This document shows, one piece after another, positions 56,535-64,000 of a DNA stretch of 64,000 nt. The notes beneath the pieces are model-generated. The model made no database searches, was not told the DNA's origin, and was given only the letters and a program-made list of their open reading frames with translations. The number at the start of each line of letters is the position of its first letter. Position 1 is the stretch's first letter. Origin of the DNA: Nonomuraea aurantiaca (GTDB lineage Bacteria; Actinomycetota; Actinomycetes; Streptosporangiales; Streptosporangiaceae); the NCBI RefSeq assembly GCF_020215705.1, contig NZ_JAIWNB010000013.1, positions 222,316 through 286,315 on the forward strand, in the 5' to 3' direction. The translations under genes and the position numbers were made by a program.

Positions 56535-57316
56535 CGGCTCTCCTGCCAGGCCGTCAGCTTGTTGCCGGCCAGCATGAGCAGCCGGTCCATGATCAGGCCG
56601 AGGATCCCGATCGCGATGATGCCGACGAAGATCGTCGGCAGGTCGTAGTAGAGCTGCGCGTTCTGCATCCGGTGCCCGAGCCCGGCCTGCGCGGCCAGCA
56701 GCTCGGCGGCCACCAGCGTGCCCCAGGCCGAGCCGAGCCCGACCCGCATCCCGACGAGGATGAACGGCGTCGAGGCCGGCACCACCACCCGCGCGAAGAT
56801 TGTCCCGTCCCCCGCGCCGAGGACCCGCGCGGCGTTGACCAGGGTCCGGTCCACGTTCACCACGCCCTGGTAGGTCGAGATGACGCAGGCCAGGAACGCC
56901 GCCAGGAAGATGACGAAGATCTTCGGGCTCTCGCCGATGCCCATCAGGACCAGCACCAGCGGCAGCATCGCCAGCGGCGGGATGGTCCTGAAGAACTGGA
57001 TCCACGGCTCGAACAGGCCGCGCGCGACCGTGTACCACCCCATGAGGAAGCCGATCAGGACCGCCGCGACCGAGCCGAGGGCGAACCCGGCCAGCACCCG
57101 GCCGAGCGAGGCGCCGACGTCGGTGACGAGCGTGCCGTCCAGCAGCATCCGCCAGGCGGCCGCGACGACCTCGCCCGGGGTGGGGAACTGCATCCCGGTC
57201 AGGGACAGCACCCACCAGATCGCCAGCCCGGCCACCACCGAGCCGATGTTGAGCATCAGCAGGGTCCGGCTCTTTCGGGGCCGAACCTTCGTGGTCTCCG
57301 TGGCTTCCGTAGTCAT
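56531..57316 (-). CDS. TauC/SsuC-type ABC transporter permease
   Basis: 261 residues with six membrane segments. The ATPase-docking motif NAARVLGAGDGTIFARVVVP and the SsuC-type ending are visible. ATG 57316 overlaps the ROK gene stop (TGATG). It belongs to the same translationally coupled operon as the binding protein and ATPase. Confidence 0.94.
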   Translation of the reverse strand: MTTEATETTKVRPRKSRTLLMLNIGSVVAGLAIWWVLSLTGMQFPTPGEVVAAAWRMLLDGTLVTDVGASLGRVLAGFALGSVAAVLIGFLMGWYTVARGLFEPWIQFFRTIPPLAMLPLVLVLMGIGESPKIFVIFLAAFLACVISTYQGVVNVDRTLVNAARVLGAGDGTIFARVVVPASTPFILVGMRVGLGSAWGTLVAAELLAAQAGLGHRMQNAQLYYDLPTIFVGIIAIGILGLIMDRLLMLAGNKLTAWQESR

Positions 57317-58497
57317 CACGGCCACCTTCGGCCTCCGTCCGTTGTGACGTTCGCTTCGTATCCGGCCAGCAGCGGGGACTCGTGGAACAGGGCCGCGATG
57401 GCGCCGCGCGCCCCGCCGTCGTCCGACAGGAGGGCCGTGCGGATCACCGGCGCCGCGTCGGTCAGCCACGACAGTTCGTACGTGATGGTGGCCGCGACCT
57501 GCTGCACCAGCGTCGGCGCGATCGCGACGATCTCGCCGGCGAGCACGATCTCGCTGGGGTTGAGCGTCATCGCGGCGGTGCCGAGCACCCGGCCGACCGC
57601 CGCTCCGGCCGCGCGCAGCACCTGGTCGACGACCGGGTGCGCGATCTCCACGGCGGCCCGCAGGTCGTCGAGCGTCTCCATCGGCAGGCCCAGCTCGCGG
57701 CAGCGCCCGAGGATCGCCGGGACCGACGCGACGGTCTCCATGCAGCCGCGCTTGCCGCACCGGCACTGCGCGCCGCCGGGCACGGCGGTCACATGGCCGA
57801 GCTCTCCGGCGTAGCCCTTGGAGCCTCGGACGAGCTGGCCGCCCACCACCAGCCCGCCGCCGACGCCGTCGGACAGGCGCAGGTAGATGAGGTCGCGTAC
57901 GGAGTCCGACTGGGCGTGCAGCGCCTCGGCCAGCCCCGCGAAGCGCACGTTGTTGTCGACGATCACGGCGGTGTGGAAGCGCCCGGCGAACAGCTCCGCC
58001 ACCCCGTCGGCGCGCGACCGGTCCCCCCAGCCCGGCACGCCGATCCCGATGGCCTGGAGGGCGCCGTAGTGGACGCCGGTGTCGGCGCTCAGCCGGTCGA
58101 TCAGCGCCAGCCCGGCCTGGACCCGCTCAGGCCACTGCGCCGACTCCTCGTAGCGCGAGGTGCCGGACGCGATGATGTCGTGCGCCGCGTCGGCCACCAG
58201 GACGTTCACCCGCCGGTGGCCGAAGTCGACGCCCATGTACTGCCCCGAACCCGGATCCAGCGCGAGCCGCTCGGCCGGCCGGCCGCTGCCGACGCGCTCG
58301 ACGGCGTCGGTGGCCACGACCCGGATCGCGCCGCGGCCGAGCAGGTCGCTGGTGATCTCGGAGACCGTGGTCCGCGACAGGCCGACCCGCGTCGCGATCT
58401 CGTTACGGCTCTGCGCGCCGTGCTGGCGCAGCAGGCGCAGCACGCGTTCCTCGTGGGACCGGCGGACGAGTGCGTGCGCTCCAGGGGGCATTGACAC
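57316..58497 (-). CDS. ROK-family transcriptional regulator
   Basis: 393 residues. A winged helix (about 14-75, SRNEIATRVGLSRTTVSEIT) is followed by a ROK sugar-kinase-like domain with the zinc motif CRCGKRGCME (about 247-256) and PGWG near 155. ROK repressors usually respond to sugars or sugar phosphates. It is the first gene of the sulfatase operon, so it probably regulates itself and everything downstream. GTG 58497 (or ATG 58491) has no ribosome site and may be leaderless. Confidence 0.92.
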   Translation of the reverse strand: MSMPPGAHALVRRSHEERVLRLLRQHGAQSRNEIATRVGLSRTTVSEITSDLLGRGAIRVVATDAVERVGSGRPAERLALDPGSGQYMGVDFGHRRVNVLVADAAHDIIASGTSRYEESAQWPERVQAGLALIDRLSADTGVHYGALQAIGIGVPGWGDRSRADGVAELFAGRFHTAVIVDNNVRFAGLAEALHAQSDSVRDLIYLRLSDGVGGGLVVGGQLVRGSKGYAGELGHVTAVPGGAQCRCGKRGCMETVASVPAILGRCRELGLPMETLDDLRAAVEIAHPVVDQVLRAAGAAVGRVLGTAAMTLNPSEIVLAGEIVAIAPTLVQQVAATITYELSWLTDAAPVIRTALLSDDGGARGAIAALFHESPLLAGYEANVTTDGGRRWP

Positions 58498-58882
58498 GCT
58501 GGAAACTTATGGTTCGTCCATTTTTTCCGTCAACCTTCCGGCAGAAAGAATCCGGAAATCTGTCATCGGACCGACGAAAACCTCTGACCAGCGCTTACGG
58601 GTCGGGCCTACTGGCAACGGGGATCTGTCGGCGCCTCGATGGAGGAACCTATCGCCTCCCCCGTCCACCGGACCCGTCAAGATCGGCCCACCAGCGGGCG
58701 GCTTCGGCATCATAGCCATCCCAAGGTTTGGGCTGATCCCGGTGAACCCCGACTGTCTTGTATCCCGTGTCAGTGATCAAGGAAAGAAGTCTTGTCATCC
58801 ACGTGGCACGCCACCCCCGCGCCGGGCCGATGTGGGGACTACAAGATCACTATCCACAACTCCGTCCATAAGTGAGGGACGT
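58498..58882. other. 385-base intergenic region
   Basis: Divergent spacer between the ROK gene and the DUF3494 gene. No convincing gene. It holds the ROK promoter side, an inverted repeat at 58536-58557 and a G+C-rich part with several short hairpins nearer the DUF3494 gene, including TCTTGT/ACAAGA arms around 58787 and 58843. A riboswitch was considered but no consensus core was found. Confidence 0.6.
58536..58557. promoter_or_regulatory. Inverted repeat TTCCGG-N10-CCGGAA (candidate ROK operator)
   Basis: Perfect 6-bp arms about 40 bases upstream of the ROK start in an A/T-rich patch. Plausible autoregulatory site of the sulfatase operon. Confidence 0.5.
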
Positions 58883-60091
58883 ATGAACAGACTTGTCTCG
58901 GCGATGCTGCGATATGCCAGGGGTTCGACCTTCGCGACCACCGGTGTGGCCGCCCCGCCACAGATCGGCTTCCCCGGCTCTTCCCGGCTGGCGGCCGGTT
59001 TCGCGCTCATTCCCGTCATGACCATGCTCCTAACCGCGCAAGCCAGGGCGTGCACCCCGGACGAGCCGGTGGGGCTCGGCAGCGCCGCGAACTTCGCGGT
59101 TCTGGGTGCGAGCACCGTCACCAACACCGGCGAGACCGTCATCACCGGCGACCTCGGACTGAGCCCGGGCACGTCGGTCACCGGTTTCCCGCCCGGCACC
59201 GTGGTCGGCGGTGCCATCCACGTGGCCGACACCGCCGCCGCCCACGCCCAGGTCGACCTGACCGCCGCCTACAACGACGCCGCCTCTCGTACTCCCGCCA
59301 CCACCATCGGGACAGAGCTCGGCGGGACCACCGTGAAACCAGGGGTCTACAACTCCGCCGCGGGCACCTTCGGGATCACCGGAAACCTGACCCTCGACGC
59401 GCAGGGAGACCCGGACGCGGTCTTCATCTTCCAGGCGGCCTCCACTCTTATCACCGCGTCATCCAGCGCGGTGATCCTCACCGGCGGCGCCAAGGCCGCC
59501 AACGTCATCTGGCAGGTCGGCAGCTCGGCCACGCTGGGCACCGGCTCCAGCCTGGCCGGGAACGTCCTCGCGCTGACCTCGATCACCGTGACCACCGGCG
59601 TGAACGTGAACGGTCGCGTCCTGGCCCGCAACGGCGCCGTCACCCTGGACACCAACGCCATCAGCCGGTCCACCGGCGGACTGTCCATCAACGTGCCCGG
59701 CAGCGCGGACCCGGGTTCCGCGGCAGCCGGCGCCGCCAACGTGTCGGGCCCGCTCGGCGAGATCACTGTGACCGACACCCGCGGTGACCCGAACGCCGTC
59801 TGGACCGCGACCGTCGACTCCACGGACTTCACCACTGGCGGCACCACCGCCGCCGAGACCATCGCGAAGAGATCCGTCGACTACTCCCCGGGCCCGGCCA
59901 TCAACACGACCGGTAGCGCGACATTCACTCCCGGAACGTCCGGCAGCCTCGGCTCCGCGCGTATCGCCTTCTCCGCCGCCGACGGCGCGGGGAACAACTC
60001 CGCCACCTGGAACCCGACGATCACCGTGGCCTTGCCGGCCGATGTCGTCGCCGGGACCTACACCGGCGCCATCACCCACTCGGCCGCCTAG
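58883..60091 (+). CDS. Secreted DUF3494 (ice-binding-like) protein with C-terminal WxL-like region
   Basis: 402 residues. A long signal region (to about 52) is followed by a complete DUF3494 beta-solenoid (about 60-265: SAANFAVLGASTVTNTG, GTVVGGAIHVAD, TLDAQGDPDAVFIFQ, NVIWQVGSSATLGTG). The last 120 residues form a beta-rich domain like WxL-type surface domains (ITVTDTRGDPNAVWTATVDS, ending YTGAITHSAA). DUF3494 proteins include ice-binding proteins and adhesins; in soil actinomycetes an adhesive or surface role is more likely. ATG 58883 follows GAGGGAC. No LPXTG or membrane anchor follows. Confidence 0.88.
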   Translation: MNRLVSAMLRYARGSTFATTGVAAPPQIGFPGSSRLAAGFALIPVMTMLLTAQARACTPDEPVGLGSAANFAVLGASTVTNTGETVITGDLGLSPGTSVTGFPPGTVVGGAIHVADTAAAHAQVDLTAAYNDAASRTPATTIGTELGGTTVKPGVYNSAAGTFGITGNLTLDAQGDPDAVFIFQAASTLITASSSAVILTGGAKAANVIWQVGSSATLGTGSSLAGNVLALTSITVTTGVNVNGRVLARNGAVTLDTNAISRSTGGLSINVPGSADPGSAAAGAANVSGPLGEITVTDTRGDPNAVWTATVDSTDFTTGGTTAAETIAKRSVDYSPGPAINTTGSATFTPGTSGSLGSARIAFSAADGAGNNSATWNPTITVALPADVVAGTYTGAITHSAA

Positions 60092-60099
60092 TGCCTTCG

Positions 60100-60720
60100 T
60101 CACAGCTTGATGGGCCGGGCGGCGAGCCGTACGCCCAGGTGTGTGTGCATGCCGAGCAGCCAGGCCGCGCTGACGTACACCGAGAAGGTGGAGCCGCCGA
60201 AGATCTGGGCCACCATGGCCACCGGGAACCACATCCCCATGAGCAGCGGCAGCCAGCGGAACGCGCCCTGGTAGCGGCCCTTGACCGCGATGGTGATGCC
60301 CAGGACCAGCGTGCCGAGCTGGCTGAGCGGCCAGCAGGCGTCCAGGATCATCAGCGGCAGCGGGATGTCGTCGTAGCCGACGTAGCCGAAGGACAGCGCG
60401 TTGAACAGAAACGCGCCGGGCAGCAGCACGAGCAGCCCCGCCGGGATCACCCGGGTCCACCCGTCACCGGCACCGCGAGTGGACAGCACCGTCCAGACAT
60501 AGGCGAAGAGCCCCAGGACGAACAGCATCCCGGTGATGGTGTCGAGCGTCTGGACGCCCTCCTGGATCTTGTCCCCCACGATGACGGTGCCGGCCGCCCA
60601 GGCCGTGGCCCCGACGGCCAGGAACAGCCCGGAGAGCCGGATGCGAGCCGGGTTCACGGTGCGCCGGTCCGCCACGGGCTCGTTGGGGTTGACGTTGCTG
60701 GGCACTACGTGACTGGACAT
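60100..60720 (-). CDS. Membrane protein of unknown function
   Basis: 206 residues with about six membrane segments from residue 30 on. Family not recognised. ATG 60720 follows GGAGGA. It ends eight bases from the convergent DUF3494 gene. The neighbouring two-component system is divergent from it. Confidence 0.8.
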   Translation of the reverse strand: MSSHVVPSNVNPNEPVADRRTVNPARIRLSGLFLAVGATAWAAGTVIVGDKIQEGVQTLDTITGMLFVLGLFAYVWTVLSTRGAGDGWTRVIPAGLLVLLPGAFLFNALSFGYVGYDDIPLPLMILDACWPLSQLGTLVLGITIAVKGRYQGAFRWLPLLMGMWFPVAMVAQIFGGSTFSVYVSAAWLLGMHTHLGVRLAARPIKL

Positions 60721-60945
60721 CGTTCGTTCCTCCGTTGTGTGTCGGTGGACCTACGGTCGCGGCCACGTGTCCCGGGCGCCCAGGGAGCAGGGCCGCGCCG
60801 GACAGTCCCGGCTTCGCCCTCCATGACCGGGCCACATGCCCTCCCGGACCGGGCCATATGCCCTCCATGACCGGGGCATATGGCCCGGCCGGGAAGGGAC
60901 ACCGCCCCCGTGAAGGTGGGACGCGTGGTGTGGCACGCTGGCGGC

Positions 60946-63123
60946 GTGTCCGATCCCTCTCCCGCCGACCCCACCCCACCCACGCCACTCGCGCCACTCG
61001 CGCGGGAGCGCGATTCCGCCGTGGACGGGGCCGCGGAGGGCGCCGCGAATGGCGCCGCGCCCTACACCGCGGACCGGCGGGACCGGCGGGTCGCGGCGGG
61101 AGCGGTGGCGCTGGCCGCGCTGTGCGTTGTGGCCTGCGCCGCCGCCACCTGGGCCGATGTGGTGACGGGGCCGGTGACCCGGCCGGGGCCGCTGAACTGG
61201 GCCGTGTGGTCCTCGACCGTGCCCGGCGCGGCCCTCGCGATCGCGGGAGCCGTGCTCGCGGTACGGCTGCCGCGCCACCTCATGACCTGGCTGCTGCTCG
61301 GCGGCGGGACCGTGGCCGCCCTCAACGGCCTGGCAGCCGCGTACGCGGTGCTGTCGCTGACCCGCCACGACGGCATGCTGCCCCTCACCGCGGGCGCGTT
61401 CTACGCCGGGGCGCGGCTGGGCCCGCTGCTGAACCTGCTCCCCCTGCTCATCCTGCTGTTCTTCCCCGACGGGCGGCTGCCGTCGCCGCGCTGGCGGTGG
61501 TCCGCGTGGCTCTCGCTCGGGGCCACGGGGCTGGCCGTCCTGACGTTCTTGACCGTCCCGTGGCGGATCGAGTTGGGGAACGGCGAGTGGCCGGGGCTCG
61601 ACCTGCCGCTGCCGCCGATTCCGGATGAGTTCTGGCGCTCCGCGCTGGCCTTGGCGCCGGTCCTGCTGGTGGCGAGCCTTGTGGTGCCGGTGGCGGCCTT
61701 CGCCTGGCGGTTCAAGGGCTCCACCGGCGTCCGGCGGGCACAGCTTCGCTGGATGCTGCTCGCGGCACTGCTGAACATGGTCCTGATCCTGGTCCCCGCC
61801 GTCGTGGACGGATGGCCGCAGGACCTGTCCTTCGTCGTGTCGCTGCTGTCGCTCGCCGCGGCCGTCCTGATCGCGGTGAGCCGGTACCGGCTCTACGACA
61901 TCGATCCGGTGCTCGGCTGGACCATGCTGTACGGCGGGCTCGCGGTGGCCGTCGTCGCGATCGACGTACCCGTCTTCGTGGGCATGGGGGCGCTCATCGA
62001 CGAGCCCGTCGCGGCCGTCCTGGCGGCGGTCGCGGTGGGCGTGGTCTACGCGCCGCTGCGGGAGCGGGTCCGGCAGTGGGTGAACCGGGTGGTGGCAGGG
62101 CGGGCGGAGCCGTACGACGTGGTCTCGGTCCTGGCCCGGCGGCTGGAGGAGTCCGTACGGCCCGAGGAACTGCTGCTGGAGGCCGCGACGGCCGTGGCGG
62201 CGGCGTTCCGCTCGCCGTACGTGCGGGTCGAGCTGGATCGCGCGGTCGGCCGGACCGTCGTGGTGGAGCACGGCACGCCCCGCAAGGACGTCGTCGTGCT
62301 GCCGTTCTCCTACCGCGAGGCGCTGATCGGCCGGTTCGCCCTGGTGCCGCGCGCCGGCGCGCGGCCGACCGAGTCCGACCAGCGGTTGCTGGCCGATGTC
62401 GTACGCCAGGCCGCCGCCGCCGTACGGGCGACCGCTCTGACCGAGGAACTGCAGCACAGCCGCGAACGCCTGGTCACCGGCGTGGCCGAGGAGCGCCGCA
62501 GGCTGCGCAGGGACCTGCACGACGGTCTGGGTCCGACGCTGGCCGCCGCCGCGCTGAAGGTGGAGGCGGCGCACAACCTGGTGGTCCGCGACGCCGACGC
62601 CGCCCGGGACGCGCTCGACCAGGTCAGGACGGACCTGGCCACGATGCTCGGCGACGTACGGCGTCTCGTGCACGACCTGCATCCGCCGGCCCTGGACCAG
62701 TTCGGCCTGGCCGGCGCGCTGCGGCAGGCGGCCGACCGGTTCCGGGACGGCGGCCTCGCCGTGCGGGTGGACGCGGAGGGAGACCTCGCGGGGCTGCCCG
62801 CCGCGACCGAGGTGGCGGCGTACCGGATTGTCTGCGAGGCTCTGACGAACGTCGCCCGGCACTCCGGCGCGGCCAACTGTCACGTGCGCGTCGCCGTGGC
62901 CGGGAGCACGCTGGAGGTCGAGGTGACGGACGACGGACGCGGCGTCCGCCCGGGCGCTCTGGTCGGGGTGGGCCTGGTCGGGATGCGCGAGCGCGCGGAG
63001 GAGCTGGGCGGGCGGTGCGCGGTCGAGTCCGGCCGCGACGGCGGGACCCGCGTCCACGCCGTCCTGCCCGCCGGGCCGGTAACCCCTGCCGCTCTACCGG
63101 CCGGGACGGTGACCGCTTCGTGA
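60946..63123 (+). CDS. Sensor histidine kinase (NarL-system type)
   Basis: About 725 residues. The N-terminal half carries about eight membrane segments (about 50-360), followed by a GAF-like region and a HisKA_3 domain (EERRRLRRDLHDGLGPTLAA with the phospho-His) and an HATPase_c domain (EALTNVARHSGA, DDGRGV, GLVGMRERA). GTG 60946 is one start; ATG 60880 and GTG 60910 are in frame. Its stop overlaps the response regulator start (GTGA). The stimulus is unknown. Confidence 0.9.
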   Translation: MSDPSPADPTPPTPLAPLARERDSAVDGAAEGAANGAAPYTADRRDRRVAAGAVALAALCVVACAAATWADVVTGPVTRPGPLNWAVWSSTVPGAALAIAGAVLAVRLPRHLMTWLLLGGGTVAALNGLAAAYAVLSLTRHDGMLPLTAGAFYAGARLGPLLNLLPLLILLFFPDGRLPSPRWRWSAWLSLGATGLAVLTFLTVPWRIELGNGEWPGLDLPLPPIPDEFWRSALALAPVLLVASLVVPVAAFAWRFKGSTGVRRAQLRWMLLAALLNMVLILVPAVVDGWPQDLSFVVSLLSLAAAVLIAVSRYRLYDIDPVLGWTMLYGGLAVAVVAIDVPVFVGMGALIDEPVAAVLAAVAVGVVYAPLRERVRQWVNRVVAGRAEPYDVVSVLARRLEESVRPEELLLEAATAVAAAFRSPYVRVELDRAVGRTVVVEHGTPRKDVVVLPFSYREALIGRFALVPRAGARPTESDQRLLADVVRQAAAAVRATALTEELQHSRERLVTGVAEERRRLRRDLHDGLGPTLAAAALKVEAAHNLVVRDADAARDALDQVRTDLATMLGDVRRLVHDLHPPALDQFGLAGALRQAADRFRDGGLAVRVDAEGDLAGLPAATEVAAYRIVCEALTNVARHSGAANCHVRVAVAGSTLEVEVTDDGRGVRPGALVGVGLVGMRERAEELGGRCAVESGRDGGTRVHAVLPAGPVTPAALPAGTVTAS

Positions 63124-63776
63124 CGCCGCCGCCGCGCGTGCTGCTCGCCGACGACCATCCGGTGTACCGCAACGGCCTGCGCATGATGCTCGATTCCACG
63201 GGTCAGGCCGAGGTGGTGGAGACCGCCGCGGATGGGGAGGAAGCGGTCGCGAAGGCCATCGAGCTCCGCCCGCAGGTCGTCGTGATGGATCTGCGGATGC
63301 CCCGGCTGGACGGCGTACAGGCCACCGAACGGATCGTCGCCACCTGCCCGCAGACGCACGTACTGGTGCTGACCATGCACGAGGACGACGAGAGCGTCTT
63401 CGCCGCCATGCTCGCCGGTGCCCGTGGCTACCTGCTCAAGGGCGCCGACCAGACCGAGATCCTGCGCGCGATCACCGCCGTGGCCAGCGGCGAGGTCATC
63501 TTCGGACCGGCGCTCGCGGGCCGGGTGACGCGCTACTTCGCCAGGCTGGCGGCGGCCCGCCCCGTCCGCGAGGAGCCGTTTCCCCAGCTCACCGCGCGGG
63601 AGCGGGAGATACTCGAGCTCATCGCGGCCGGCCTGTCCAACCGGATGATCGCCGAGCGGCTGTCGCTGTCGCCGAAGACGGTGCGCAACAACGTGTCCAA
63701 CGTCTTCACCAAGCTGCAGGTGGCCGACCGCGCCCAAGCCATCATCCAGGCCCGCGAGGCCGGCCTCGGCCAGTGA
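63120..63776 (+). CDS. NarL/FixJ-family response regulator
   Basis: 218 residues. Receiver domain with acid pair DD (11-12), phospho-acceptor Asp57 in VVMDLRMP and Lys in LLKGAD; C-terminal LuxR-type helix-turn-helix (LTAREREILELIAAGLSNRMIAERL). Partner of the kinase whose gene it overlaps. Target genes unknown; the adjoining DUF3494 and membrane protein genes are possible. Confidence 0.95.
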   Translation: MTPPPRVLLADDHPVYRNGLRMMLDSTGQAEVVETAADGEEAVAKAIELRPQVVVMDLRMPRLDGVQATERIVATCPQTHVLVLTMHEDDESVFAAMLAGARGYLLKGADQTEILRAITAVASGEVIFGPALAGRVTRYFARLAAARPVREEPFPQLTAREREILELIAAGLSNRMIAERLSLSPKTVRNNVSNVFTKLQVADRAQAIIQAREAGLGQ

Positions 63777-64000
63777 CCGGCCCGGGCGCGGCATCCCTCG
63801 TGGGAGGGACGGCGGGCCCCTCGAGGGCTTGACCAGTCATTGGCCGTTAGCCGTGATCTACCGCCACAGACCTGTCAGCTCTATCGCATGTTCAGGACTA
63901 TCGGCGTGAAGGATGCCTGGAATCGGTCGCCCAAGGCGATCTTGAATGCGCCACCCCCCGAGCTGGACCACGGGGCTTCGCCCTCTCCTCATGGCAAGGG
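63777..64000. terminator. Terminal region with hairpins; no complete gene
   Basis: TCCCTC-GTGG-GAGGGA (63794-63809) and GCCC-CTCGA-GGGC (63816-63828, followed by TT) are likely terminators of the two-component operon. The remaining bases hold no gene that I can support; a minus-strand frame entering from the right edge and ending near 63890 could be the tail of a gene outside the window. Confidence 0.5.

Noticed and set aside
58560..58880. Cyclic-di-AMP (ydaO-type) riboswitch upstream of the DUF3494 gene
   Set aside because: Some short G-rich segments look similar but the conserved core was not found in order.
63840..64000. Partial transposase or other gene at the right edge on the minus strand
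   Set aside because: Only about 35 codons are visible and no recognisable motif supports a call.

Overview
The window is about 70% G+C, with GTG and TTG starts, GGAGG-type ribosome sites and many ATGA/GTGA stop-start overlaps. Together with the gene content (coelichelin-like siderophore genes, DmdR/IdeR-type iron boxes, a GAF-ANTAR protein, a fused CopD-CtaG protein, a DUF5994 protein) this points to a spore-forming actinomycete, possibly of the Streptosporangiales. The genus cannot be fixed from the sequence. No rRNA, tRNA, CRISPR array or intact insertion sequence was seen.

1-21.4 kb: a hydroxamate siderophore locus. A minus-strand run reads ornithine N5-monooxygenase, two FecCD permeases, MbtH, two ABC exporter half-subunits and a giant NRPS that runs off the left edge (4223 codons visible). 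A formyltransferase for N5-hydroxyornithine is transcribed divergently. An iron box lies in the monooxygenase promoter and a second overlaps the NRPS start. Visible domain order is A-T-E / C-A-T / C-A-T-E / C-A(partial). Pockets read by eye match formyl-hydroxyornithine (A1) and hydroxyornithine (A3) exactly; A2 has a non-canonical, beta-alanine-like pocket. The product should be coelichelin-related but not coelichelin.

21.5-25.2 kb: a secreted M28 aminopeptidase and a fused CopD/CtaG membrane protein. 25.1-31.0 kb: a sugar-uptake operon (binding protein, two permeases, an unrecognised hydrolase-like protein) with a divergent FadR-type GntR regulator. 31.1-37.0 kb: a peptidoglycan amidase, an orphan sugar-binding lipoprotein, an AraC regulator, a phytanoyl-CoA dioxygenase-like enzyme and a D-2-hydroxyacid dehydrogenase.

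37.2-48.4 kb: envelope and stress genes: a truncated DUF3494 protein with a Thr/Pro repeat stalk and His/Cys-rich tail, an L,D-transpeptidase, a double universal stress protein, a small Met/His-rich membrane protein, a PepSY membrane protein, an M14 carboxypeptidase, a secreted esterase, a small unknown protein, a GAF-ANTAR protein and a DUF5994 protein.

48.5-58.5 kb: a sulfatase island. A LacI regulator and sulfatase face a seven-gene, translationally coupled minus-strand operon: ROK regulator, TauC-, TauB- and TauA-like transporter genes, two more sulfatases and a dedicated formylglycine-generating enzyme. None of the sulfatases has an export signal, so the layout suggests uptake of an intact sulfate ester followed by cytoplasmic desulfation. 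58.9-63.8 kb: a full-length DUF3494 protein with a C-terminal WxL-like region, a membrane protein and a NarL-type two-component system. The strongest candidates for undescribed biology are the siderophore assembly line, the sulfatase-transporter-FGE operon and the repeat/His-tailed DUF3494 protein.
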